NCBI GenBank assembly: GCA_032622095.1
Contig: CP136066.1
Span: forward strand, 59,116,609-59,180,608
DNA length: 64,000 nucleotides
Direction: 5' to 3'
DNA from: Siphonodentalium dalli
Lineage: Eukaryota > Mollusca > Scaphopoda > Gadilida > Siphonodentaliidae
The notes beneath the pieces were generated by a model. It saw only the letters and a list, made by a program, of their open reading frames with translations, was not told the DNA's origin and searched no databases. Positions within the stretch are counted from its first letter, which is position 1. Every line of letters begins with the position of its first letter. A program made the position numbers and the translations under genes. Positions 1-9,715 of this stretch are shown piece by piece.

Positions 1-321
1 TACTATCCAATTCCATTTACTGTGTTTACTTGTCAAAAAATGACACATTAAAGTTAGTTTAATGATGTTTTATGATAGGTGCATGCACCGACAAAGTACA
101 CGTTTTATACAGGTCGGCGATAGCTGTTGGAAATGTAAACAAACAAACGCACGCGTTCGTCTGCCTTTCCGTGTGTGAACCGAACGACGGCTCTACATTT
201 TGACAACAACGTATAGATTGTTAATGGTATCTGCAATGTGGGAAATCTGAATGTGTGTTCACATCAGCTGACTGATGCCCAAGAAAGTGGCGAATCACCG
301 AATTTCCTAGAAATATGTAAA

Positions 322-419
322 GGATAATGTTCGAAGCAGAGGGAATTCGGTAAAAGATATAGACGAGGGCTTGTCCGAGTCTATTCTTTACCGAATTCCC
401 GACGCTGAGAATATTATCT
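322..419. repeat. Punctuated palindrome, copy A
   Basis: An inverted repeat runs from GGATAATGTTC to GAGAATATTATC. The inner arms GGGAATTCGGTAAA and TTTACCGAATTCCC are exact complements. The apex is TAGACGAG, then an 8-base loop, then CGAGTCTA, so CGAG is present in the same orientation on both sides. A diverged relative with the same GAGAATATTATC end lies at 18890-18975. It is probably a small non-autonomous mobile palindrome; no gene is involved. Confidence 0.7.
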
Positions 420-2640
420 GACTTAAAACCCACTCATTGAATTGTCATTGGAGCCAACTATCCATTTTGTCTGACCCACATCTCTGCCTTGATTACCAGA
501 GTACACGCCTACAGTTCAGCACGGACAGTTTGTGATGTCCGTTTTGTCCACGCCGAAAAGCAACACATTTCAATTATTATTTAATTCGAATTAGGACTCG
601 CCAGTTGAGGGACGTTTCTTCCGAAGTTTGTGAGCAATATATTACTATCCAATTGTGTTTGTTTATTTTTGTTCTTTCTTGATTTAAAGATGCCTCATCT
701 AATTCGACATCAAATACGTTAACATTCCATAATAATTTATCAGGAAATAAAACATGAAAAATAATGGTAATGATGTAAAAACGCTCTTTATACAATGTGA
801 TTTTTCGAATATCCTGGCGCCAACAACACGATACCTGGTAAAACTGTCTCATTATTAATAAATCGAAAGCACACAAGAAGCTTGCATAAACGGGTTTACT
901 GATTCTTTCTCATTGTTGTCTTGTGTAGAATATGCATGCATAGAAGTATTATAGTGTTCAATTGTATGGGGTATTTTGAATTTCCAATTATTATCAGAAA
1001 GAAACCTACATGATGTACTTGCTTGAATTTTAAGTATCATCCTGTGGTTTATACACATGGGCGTGGCTAGACGTGACTCAGAACAACATGACAATTTAAT
1101 TTCGCACACCAACCCCCTTCATGATGTTTCAACCTGAAAAGTATCACAACATTTCCAGTTATTGGACAATTCTTACATGACATGGGCCACCCCCGTTGTT
1201 AGCAATTTCCCAACGTGTGATTTCCAAATATTCACTCACCACGATGACCTTACATGTACCTTTAAGTATCACCCACAGAATTTAACAAATGGTTAGTGCG
1301 CAAATGTATAATATGTATTATCTTTTCTTCGAAACGGCATACAATCGCGTAAATAGTGATTATATATCGTTCCAATATATAGTTGATTAGTCACCAGCGA
1401 CGTGGCTAGAGGGCTCCTGTGATTTTTCGGCTGCATCCCGCCCCTTTTAACCAGACCGAGCTCGCAATGTCGTGTAATTTCATTTGCTCACACCCCGTGG
1501 TTTGGAATTTATTAACTGTACCAATTGTGGGGTGGAATCATGAAATAATTTGAGACATGAGCCTGAAATCTGTAAAATCCTAGCATCTATAAAAAAAAGT
1601 CTAACTCCATGAAAACTCAGGCCTCGATTTGTTTTGTTTTGTTTTTAAATTCAGTTGATAATGGAATGTTGTATGCCAGCATTAAACATGGGGTTTTCGC
1701 AGTGAGTAAATGTGCACACAATTTTATTTCAAACGCCAAAACCTCGTTTTAACTGGATCGCTGATGTTCAACAACGACACTTTCCATGCATTTTGCATAC
1801 TTATGTGAACAGTACTGTAACATTGCTAGTCATTTTATCGCCAAATATTGCTTAATCTCGGTTCTGTTGACCATTTACCAAATAGATTGTATCGATTGTA
1901 AAACGACTCGTGCTTCAAGAAAAGTAAAAAAAAACGCATGATCACTTTATCCATGTCTTATCGACAATCAACACAAGAATACAACCAATCCATTGTTCAA
2001 CATTTTCTCTTGGTGATAATGATTTTACAGACCAATGCGAACGCCATACGTATGTTCACCCTAAAATGTTCAAGTTCGGCCCACATGTTTGATCATACCA
2101 TGAATCTTTACTCTGGCTATATACCCCTGAATGTATCATTTTCCATATGTTCAACCCCTGTGAACCTTTTCTATTATCTTCTGACGGGGTTGAAGATTGA
2201 ACAAACCACGCAGGGAATATATTTATGTGTTAATACTGTTCCTTGAAAATAAATCCCCAGCTCGAGGTTGCAAGATTTGTGTAGCTTTGTGAGCCAACAT
2301 CAATGAAATTCCAAGCGACGCATTACAGTACAATCGATTAATTCAAGTCCCCCAAGCCATGCAAACTCGAGTTGGGACCTTTACCTGCTATAAAATACAA
2401 TGTTATTACGGAACAGGTATATATAGTTAAAATCTGTGTTAAACGGTTTTGTGTTTATTTGACCGACTTAGGGACGTATTTAGATGTTATATATGTGTGT
2501 TTTAGCCTGCCTGTGGACTTTTCTAAATAGTAAGTCCAAATAGCTGTTGGTGTTTTTGTATCAAAGTTTGAAGAAATTTTATTTTATTTTTTGGCAATAT
2601 AAAATCAAAATCGCGAAATATTTGTCAGTTTTAATTAGCT
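420..2640. other. No gene seen; intergenic DNA
   Basis: I see no convincing coding sequence here. Open frames are short, lack recognisable motifs and have no compatible splice context. A stretch at about 2095-2200 (tgaatctttactctggctat ... ttctgacgggg) resembles the tandem units at 7215-7975 and may be an old third copy. The 11-mer ACGCTCTTTAT at 781 is one of a dispersed set in this window. Confidence 0.5.
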
Positions 2641-2652
2641 CAGACAAATTAG

Positions 2653-2839
2653 AGGTATTCAATCCGATCAAGTAATCCGATCAAGTACTGGGCCAGAAAC
2701 AATTGAAATAACAAAACTTCAAAAAACAATCTGATCACTATGAGCGTTGATAGGTAGGCTTAGTCGTCTCGAATCAACCATTTTATCCCCGAAGCCAAAG
2801 AAATAGTAACTTATGAGGGCCCGATCGGATTAAGTACCT
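2653..2839. mobile_element. TTAA-flanked MITE, internally deleted copy (family K)
   Basis: The left end AGGTATTCAATCCGATC is preceded by TTAG (a degraded TTAA). The right end GATCGGATTAAGTACCT is followed by TTAA. Both match the ends of the longer copies at 6812-7195 and 18411-18868. The right part keeps the family's 'ccccgaagccaaagaaatagtaa' segment. TTAA target duplications with AG-starting termini are known from Kolobok-type DNA transposons (piggyBac also uses TTAA). The superfamily assignment is an inference, because no transposase is present. Confidence 0.65.
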
Positions 2840-2936
2840 TTAAGCTTACCGATAGGCTCTTGACTCAACATACATGATAGGGGGAGGAGCCACTCTATGA
2901 CGTCCCTCAGTCGATTTAATCCCTCGCGTATTCGTA

Positions 2937-2999
2937 AAAAATAATGCCCACGGGCATTCTTAAAAAATAATGCCCACGGGCATTCTTAAAAAAGAATGA
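2937..2999. repeat. Tandem repeat of about 31 bp with near-palindromic core
   Basis: Two full units of 'aaaaaataatgcccacgggcattctt' occur side by side, followed by a partial third. The core AATGCCC/GGGCATT is an inverted repeat around ACG. No function can be read from it. Confidence 0.7.
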
Positions 3000-3235
3000 C
3001 TGTTGGCGTTAAAATAATGCTCATGCGATCAAAACGCTTGAGCTTTCTGCCAGATAAGAGCCGTGTCAGGACAAAGGGATAACACGCCGGTGGGTTTTAA
3101 GTATTACTACGCGTGACCCACATTCATGATAGCTTAACATATTTGGGTCACTCGGTGCACATACATGTTAACAGTCACCAACATAGTAGCAATACATTTA
3201 CGAAGCGACCGAAGAATAATAATTATGGTATAAAC

Positions 3236-3380
3236 AAAATACACCCATAGTAGCCGAGAATACAAAATTTTCACCACTCGTGGAATTGTGGTTTTAACCA
3301 CTCGCCAAAGGCTCGTGGTTAAAACCACAATACCACTCGTGGTGAAAATTTGTTATTCTCGGCTACTATGGGTGTATTCT
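3236..3380. repeat. Punctuated palindrome, copy C
   Basis: Two arms of about 65 bp meet near 3308. The outer arms ATACACCCATAGTAGCCGAG and the complement CTCGGCTACTATGGGTGTAT are exact. Inside, CCACTCGTGG stands in both arms in the same orientation (3277 and 3336), and CTCG flanks the loop on both sides (3301 and 3312). This is the same punctuation as in the other palindromes of this window. The overlapping open frames are mirror images of the palindrome, not genes. Confidence 0.8.
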
Positions 3381-4020
3381 ATATATACCCACCTCCATGA
3401 GGATCAATTAAAACATTGTCAAAGGAGGGTTGATTTCTTAACAGTGTTCAATTCATACAGCATTCTGATATATTTTTCGTACACAGACATAAAACAAACA
3501 ACACGAAGGAGTAACGTGTGAGTTGGTTAATAATCACAATCCAAATTCATTTAGAATATAACATGCCGATATTTATCGCGTATAAATAAATGAAAAAGTT
3601 CACTAAACGATGATAAATAACATGTTAAAATTTCTTGTACCATCCTCAAATCCCCATGCAATAAAATAGTAGATAGCATCCGGATGTATGTCGCGTGAAA
3701 ATAACAAAGCATGTTTAACAACATTAGAAACACACAGCGCGCAGTGCGTAAAGGGTTAACGCGGGAATTCTCATTTCAATTCGGCGCCCACCTCTCATCG
3801 TGACTAACAAGCCATGGTTCAATAAATGTATACACGCCGATTTAACCGCTACGTGAATATACATCGCGATCGACGATACTACCTTTATTAGACCACAACA
3901 ATAAGTGTTGTCAAACTTCGTTACATGGTTCGGGTACGAAGTAGGAACATACCCAAGTACCTTTCTACTCATATCGTCCGGTTACGAAAATATCCAAGTA
4001 CATTTTTATTCATATTTCAC
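3381..4020. other. No gene seen
   Basis: Only short open frames without motifs are present. I see no RNA gene or repeat structure that I can support. Confidence 0.4.
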
Positions 4021-4024
4021 ACAT

Positions 4025-4135
4025 TCGCCCATACACCCATTTTATGTCATAAATTGTTATTAAACCGTATATCAAGGCACTATAAAAAAAAATAATTGGT
4101 GAGTCGAAAATTAGGTGGGTCTTTAAACAAATCTT
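4025..4135. repeat. Direct repeat, left copy (partner 5540-5645)
   Basis: The segment 'ttttatgtcata..ttgt.attaaa...atatcaaggcac...taa....ttggtga.tcgaaa.tta' is found again about 1.5 kb downstream in the same orientation with moderate divergence. The two copies bracket the LINE endonuclease fragment and palindrome B. They could be two insertions of one dispersed repeat or an old duplication. They are too diverged to be a target-site duplication. Confidence 0.6.
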
Positions 4136-4386
4136 TTCGATATGATGTTTTTCTAATTTTCGAGATGAGTTGGTGGGAACGCACATCGATCGGTATTGAC
4201 TGATGTTTTATTTCAGGCTTTAAAACGCCCATATGTTTATTTGACACACAATGATTACAATAATCATAACAAATCAGATTATACACATACAACAGTCAAT
4301 TGTATAGAATTTGATTCCAATATGTTAAAAGGTTTGAGTTATAGACTAGATCAGAGTTGACTATATTTTTTTACAATAGAATTTGA

Positions 4387-4720
4387 TGATTTTGTCATTC
4401 GCTCACGCAGTCCATACGTGAGCATTATGCTTATTAACATTGGCACAGAACACATTCGGTCAGTTACATACATCCCACTTGCGCTACATCTTCTTTCATA
4501 ACCCATGAACTTCCTGTAAGCATTGTTGTAACATATAATCAGTTTTCCAAAACAACGTTTCAAAATCTGGGTGTATTGTTCGTAGTATGTGCAGTTCGTC
4601 TTTTAGCAGCCAATGTTCCTGCAGCAGAACAATGTCACATTTATCACATATCTCGCGAACAACAACATCGGACTTCTTTATTGATTGGCAGTTATACGAA
4701 GCTATCTTTAATGTATCCAT
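4387..4720 (-). pseudogene. LINE endonuclease N-terminal fragment
   Basis: Read on the minus strand from 4720, the frame begins MDTLKIASYNCQSIKK and continues to CDIVLLQEHWL. This is the N-terminus of an APE-type endonuclease of a jockey/I-group non-LTR retrotransposon: the SYNC strand, then the catalytic glutamate in the LLQEHW block. A frameshift near 4540 moves the reading into a second frame with a VTDRMCSVPML segment that fits the next endonuclease strand. Nothing of the reverse transcriptase follows. It is a dead fragment, unrelated in sequence to the three larger LINEs here. Whether the upstream frame to 5055 belongs to it is unclear. Confidence 0.7.
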
Positions 4721-5189
4721 TTTTTATTTATTCTTACTCCCAATCGTTGTAACTCCCAATCTTCCAGCGTCGATCTTCGCCGGCAAACCGGTTCCGCTCG
4801 AAAAATAACCGAACAGTATAAAAGCTTGCTGATGTCTTTGGAAAATATAGAAAAACGAATGTTGAAATTACCAGGCGTTATATGTCGGAAATCAAGTTCT
4901 GTTAATTTACAGACATAGTACCATGCACATACCAAAACCTGCATGTGATATATTTGAGAAATTCTAAACACTAATAAATTAACTATCAAACTCAAGTTGT
5001 TGTCCTGCTTCTGGTGATTAGCCATTGACTCAATGCGTTGACGTTCAACGCCCATGACGCGTCACTGTGACGTTACATAAGTTAATAGCCATAGACAACA
5101 AATTTACTTACTGGCAGGTAATGAACTTGGTATAAGTAATTCAAATTCTCACACGGAAAACATGATATGTGGGTGACATGATAAAATCG

Positions 5190-5335
5190 TTACAGGGCTC
5201 GTTGTTACCGGCTACGGTGACATATGAGGCTCAGCGAGATTTATATCGGGCTCGGCTAGCGCCTCGCCCGATATTAATCTCACTTCGCCTCATATGACAC
5301 CGTATCCGGCAACAACTCGCCCTGTAACTTATAAC
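5190..5335. repeat. Punctuated palindrome, copy B
   Basis: Arms GTTACAGGG-CTCG-TTGTTACCGG and CCGGCAACAA-CTCG-CCCTGTAAC pair except at the CTCG blocks, which are direct in both arms. A second pair of CTCG blocks flanks the apex (ATCGGG-CTCG ... CTCG-CCCGAT). The total hairpin is about 145 bp. Confidence 0.8.
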
Positions 5336-5539
5336 ATACCAGGCATGGATGGATTCAATAAACAAATACACGCGATACACTCAAGCCTATTATTTTCAAT
5401 AAAAGGGAAATAACTCTATATCTTAATTTTATTTATGTTGCATCCTGGGAGCAAGACGGGGGGGATTTTTCTACGATTTCAGCTAGTTTATAGTACCTTC
5501 TGGGACACTGACGTTTCAATTATGGTGATGCATTATAGT

Positions 5540-5645
5540 ATTTTAATCATATTTTATGTCATAGATTTGTATTAAAATCATATATCAAGGCACCGTAAAC
5601 AAATATTTGGTGACTCGAAAGTTAAATGGTCCTTTAACCGGGGGT
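5540..5645. repeat. Direct repeat, right copy (partner 4025-4135)
   Basis: See the left copy. This one reads 'ttttatgtcatagatttgt attaaaatcatatatcaaggcaccgtaaa' and continues with 'ttggtgactcgaaagtta'. Confidence 0.6.
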
Positions 5646-6016
5646 GATTATGTTTTTTAATACACAGGAACCAAGTGCCTTAAAGAATGCACCGAGACAG
5701 CTTACAGTGACTGGGACAAACCTATAAGGTTCATCGCTCCAACTAATAAGCTGCTCACTGGTGTACAGAGTTACCACGACAACAGCAAAGAGTAAGTTTT
5801 CTTCTTGTGTTGACATATTTAAAAGATAGCACCACCCTACTTTTGGTAAGCCGGATTTCGCCTGTTTCCAATTGTATAATACTTATGATTCCTGGTGTTT
5901 TGGGGCCGGTTTTTGTGTGTTTCATGGCCGTGACAAACTACAAGGCAGAGTTCGGTCCGCATCGCTATACGGTGGTATAACCACTGCCATTGGCTGCGGA
6001 CACACGTACCACAGAA
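5646..6016. other. No gene seen
   Basis: Only short open frames on both strands, without motifs. No repeat structure was recognised. Confidence 0.4.
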
Positions 6017-6634
6017 GCGATGGCATGGTATGTGTGACAATTAATTGTGGTGGAGTTTAATGACAATTGGTCATCATAATTTATATGCCACAGCAAGCCA
6101 TGTCGCCCGCTGCACATTCACACAATGAGTCTTTTCCAAACTCTACCAGCATCGAGATCGACATCTCAATGATTTATCTAACCGAATGTCTTGTCGCTGT
6201 CGATCTTTACTTAACACGCAGTGTTATATTTTTAATGATAACACACAAGTCCACTTGGTAACTCAATAAATACCACCTTTCTATCAATAGTCATGATTGT
6301 TCTTACTAAGAACAAATCACCCGTGTAATTTCTCAGCATATAAGCGAGTCAAACATTGCGATCAGTTATATGTAATTGTTATGTCTCGTGTTCATGCATG
6401 GTTGAATGATGATACGTTGTTGGCCCTTGTGGACCTGGGTACGTTATGTAACGTAGAGAATACAATGTAGCAAAACGCAATGAGTAGAGATCAACCTTGG
6501 TGAAACGCAATGGGTTAATTGGTCAGTCGACTCACTGTTTGAATGTGCAGCGGGCGACATGGCTCGCTATTGCATATAAATTAATTGTCACCAAACTCCA
6601 CCATAATTAATTGTCACACCTAGTATGCCATCGC
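6017..6634. mobile_element. Non-autonomous element with ~115-bp terminal inverted repeats
   Basis: The left end GCGATGGCAT and the right end ATGCCATCGC are exact complements. The arms stay similar for about 115 bp (6017-6134 against 6526-6634), sharing TGTGACAATTAATT, GGTGGAGTTT and AGCCATGTCGCCCGCTGCAC. The interior of about 390 bp has no transposase. A target duplication is not clear at the ends I chose, so the superfamily is unknown. Confidence 0.75.
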
Positions 6635-6811
6635 ATTTGTTGAAAATGGCGTACAATACCCCTTTAAATAGAACGATAAATTATCACGACAACCCATGCA
6701 TGGATCACCTTTTACATACACTTGTTAGTAGGGAGACTCGTACATATAAGAGAATGTACTGGTACAGGATTTTCGCAAAATTGCAGGAAACTTCAGTCAT
6801 AGAAGGATTAA

Positions 6812-7195
6812 AGATACACAATCCGAAACACGCTCCTAAATTACTATTCATTTGACCTCGGGGTAAATAATATTTGATTCGAGTCAAGGAAGCCATATAT
6901 CAAAGCTCAGAGTAATCAGATATATATTTTCGAAATCTGTTATTTTCACCACATGGAATATTTGGCGGCCTGGCAAATATTCGACCAATGCCGACCGACA
7001 AACTCCCGATACCAAATTGCATTGAACGACATGTTGATATATAACACTTTTTGGGAACTTTTGTAATATAGTTGACAGTGGTTAGCATTATTTTGTGTTA
7101 ATTAATCGATTCTGATAACTGAAGTGGCATTTCAAGAAATGCTGTTGTGGGAGGTATTTGATGTCATGGGGACAATCTAATCGGATTGTGTACCT
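6812..7195. mobile_element. TTAA-flanked MITE (family K), 384 bp
   Basis: The element sits between TTAA at 6808-6811 and TTAA at 7196-7199. It starts AGATACACAATCCGA and ends TCGGATTGTGTACCT. The left arm shares 'taaattactatt', 'tatttgattcgagtc.agga' and 'atcaaagctcag' with the longer copy at 18411-18868. No coding capacity. Confidence 0.75.
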
Positions 7196-7214
7196 TTAAT
7201 AAATATTTGGCAAT

Positions 7215-7975
7215 TTTGGCGTAGGTGTGTAGCTTCAATGCATCAAGTTATACTATCTTATTCTGATCACTTCTTTCTCTTAATATTTCAGAGACAGGCG
7301 ATTCAAATTCACAACATGCAAAATAAGAAATTGCTATATGGATTTACACCAAGAACCTGCGTATCTACCTGAGCCACGGCTCACGGGTTGAATAAAGATT
7401 TATTCTGAATACAAATTTTGGCCGCGATCCTGTCATGAATCTATACTCTGGCTACGAAGATTAGTGAGCATACCCCAGCAGTTCAAACTCTGGAAACTGA
7501 TGTTCTGGCGGGGGGTTTTATAACATTGAAAAGCAACGCAGGTTATATATTTCTCAAATAATACGTGTTCCAATAACGTATGCTACTAGCTAGGAAAGCA
7601 AATTTGGCGCATGCGTGTAGTTTGCAATTCATACTATCTTCTTCAAATAACTTCTTTCTCTTTATATTTCAGAGACAGGCGATTCAAATTCACAACCTGC
7701 AAAATAAGAACTTGCTATACAAGAGCCTGAGTAGTTCACGAGTTGAATAAAGATTTCTGCTGCATTTGAGTTAAACATTCCTACAAAATGGCTGCCATTG
7801 GCCTCGATCCTGTCTATGAATTTCTACTCTGGCTATGCCTATAGAGACATGCATACTCTGGAAACTGTTTGATGTTCTGACGGGGAATTTTATAACATTG
7901 AAAACCAACGCAGGTTATATATTTCTCAAATAATACGTGTTTCCAATCAGTTCCAATAGCGTATTGAACTACGAA
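7215..7975. repeat. Two-copy tandem duplication, unit ~390 bp
   Basis: Two consecutive units share 'agacaggcgattcaaattca', 'gttgaataaagatt', 'ctactctggctat', 'ttttataacattgaaaa' and 'gcaacgcaggttatatattt' (the last with one difference). A diverged piece with the same order of words lies at about 2095-2200. The unit contains ttatatttcag, which resembles a 3' splice site, but no open frame follows. Its origin is unknown; it could be a gene-derived or non-coding mobile repeat. Confidence 0.75.
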
Positions 7976-8029
7976 AGCGCATTATAGGGCCATTCGAAAC
8001 ACCACCTCACCCCAAATATACAAATACAC

Positions 8030-8400
8030 AACTCGTTATAACGACTTGCAAGTTGTTGTAATGACTTCCAACAACTCGGTATAACGACTTACAACTCGTT
8101 ATAACGACTTTCAATGCGTAATAACGAGTTTTCGGAAGTAGTTGTAACGACTTGTAGTTGCAGCTCATTATAGCGACTTTGAAAGTCGATATTACGACTT
8201 CCAACAACTCGCCATAACGACTGACAACTCGTTATAACGACTTGCAAGGCGTTATAACGAGATTTCGAAAGTAGTTATAACGACTTGTAGAAATAAAAAT
8301 AAGTCGTTATAACGACTGGAATTTTGTTCTACAAGTCGTTATAACCACTTCAAACAACTCGTTATAACGAGTTGAAAGTCGTTGTTACTAGTTGAAAGGT
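8030..8400. repeat. GTTATAACGA minisatellite
   Basis: Many degenerate units of roughly 18-25 bp are built on ACTCGTTATAACGACTTG, in both orientations. GTTATAAC is itself palindromic, so the array can form hairpins almost anywhere. It abuts the 5' end of LINE-1. It may be the preferred landing site of that LINE, or part of its 5' region. Confidence 0.8.
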
Positions 8401-8552
8401 TACGCGCGTTACGAGAGCGAGGCTAGTCGAATTGTGAAAGAGCTCCGTCGAATTTTCTTCGAAAATTCTTTAAATTTATACTGTATTGTCTAGAATAGCG
8501 ACGGGAAGCATAAAAACGTTCATAATAGCCATTTTCTAAAAATTATTCAACA

Positions 8553-9709
8553 CGATGAACAAATCGGGGGGCGAAGAGACAGAGAAAAGAAAGGCATCTC
8601 AGGAATTGACACCGCCGCGGATCCGCCATTGCCGCCATCGCATTACTTGGAGAACATGATCGGTAAGAACGAATCTTCATTAACTGCCATATCAACAGTA
8701 ATCGGTGATAGTCTCTCCATTATTAATGATCACAGTGGATTTCCAACAACATTTTCTACTGATAGAATTAACACACCTCAAACATCGCAAAATGATGATT
8801 CTGATGATAACTCAAACTTGAAGTTTGGCACTCCTGGAGTCTTCCAAGAAAACCCCCAGATATCGTTTGACGACCCAATATGTAGGAAAAGTGACCTAAT
8901 GGGGATACAGAGTCAGCTGAAAGAACTCACTAGCTACTTGGGAAACATGGGACTTATTAAAGCAGATGTCGATGATTTGAAAATAAGGGTAACATCAACT
9001 GAAAAAGACATCTCTAACCTGGGCACAAGAGTGAATATTATTGAACAATCTGGTCCCACTGGTGCATCAGCAGGACTATCTAGTAATGTGAGCTTGGACA
9101 GAATGGAATCAGAAAATAAAGAATTAAAAAAGAAAGTTTCTTGTTTAGAATCAACTAATGTTGAATTGAAGTCCATAGTTGGTGACTGTGTGAAGCGAAT
9201 GGATCAACTCTCAGCAGATGTGATTGACCTGAGGGGACGAAGTATGCGAGAAAATCTTATATTCACCGGTATCAAAGAAACAGAGGGAACAAAGAAAAAT
9301 GATGATGAAAAAATAACTACAGAAAGTATCTTACAGGACATAATAAAGAACAAGTTGAAGATAAAGGAGAAGATACTCATCGACCGGGCTCACAGAATTG
9401 GTGAAGATAACAACAGTGGTACACCTAGGCCCATAGTGGTCAAGTTCACTTTCTATAAACAGAAAGAACTGGTGAATGCTTGGCAAAGACTGTAAAATTT
9501 ATATAAATGAACAATACCCAAAGGAAGTTCAAAAGTATCGAAAGGAGGTTCTGTTTCCAATGGTGAAAAGTGCCAAATCCAGAGGTGAAAGGGCAGTAAT
9601 TGTTAATGATAAGGTGTATGTTAACAGTAAACTTGTAAACCCTTCCCAACCACCACCATACAAGCCTACAATAGTGAAAAGTAAGGGCCCAGTGGGGAGT
9701 AAGCCATGA
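8553..9709 (+). pseudogene. LINE-1 ORF1 protein (nucleic-acid chaperone), two frameshifts
   Basis: The long open part (8629-9495) has a charged coiled-coil region (about 9100-9240) and then a block starting SMRENLIFTGIKE with RAHRIGEDN downstream. This is the RRM-plus-C-terminal-domain layout of LINE ORF1 proteins, which bind element RNA. The frame stops at 9495. The expected continuation, GKDCKIYINEQYPKEVQKY, is in the next frame from 9476 to 9709, so one base has been gained or lost near 9480-9495. Upstream, an ATG at 8553 opens a lysine-rich leader (MNKSGGEETEKRKASQELTPP) in another frame, which suggests the true start is there with a second shift near 8620. ORF2 begins 7 bases after this ORF ends. 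Confidence 0.75.
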
Positions 9710-9715
9710 GGGTGC

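Noticed and set aside
4025-5645. The direct repeats around the LINE fragment as LTRs
   Set aside because: They are only about 100 bp, diverged, without TG...CA ends, and the DNA between them is a LINE fragment and a palindrome.
8030-8400. CRISPR-like array
   Set aside because: Repeats are degenerate, occur in both orientations and have no unique spacers of constant size. The window is eukaryotic.
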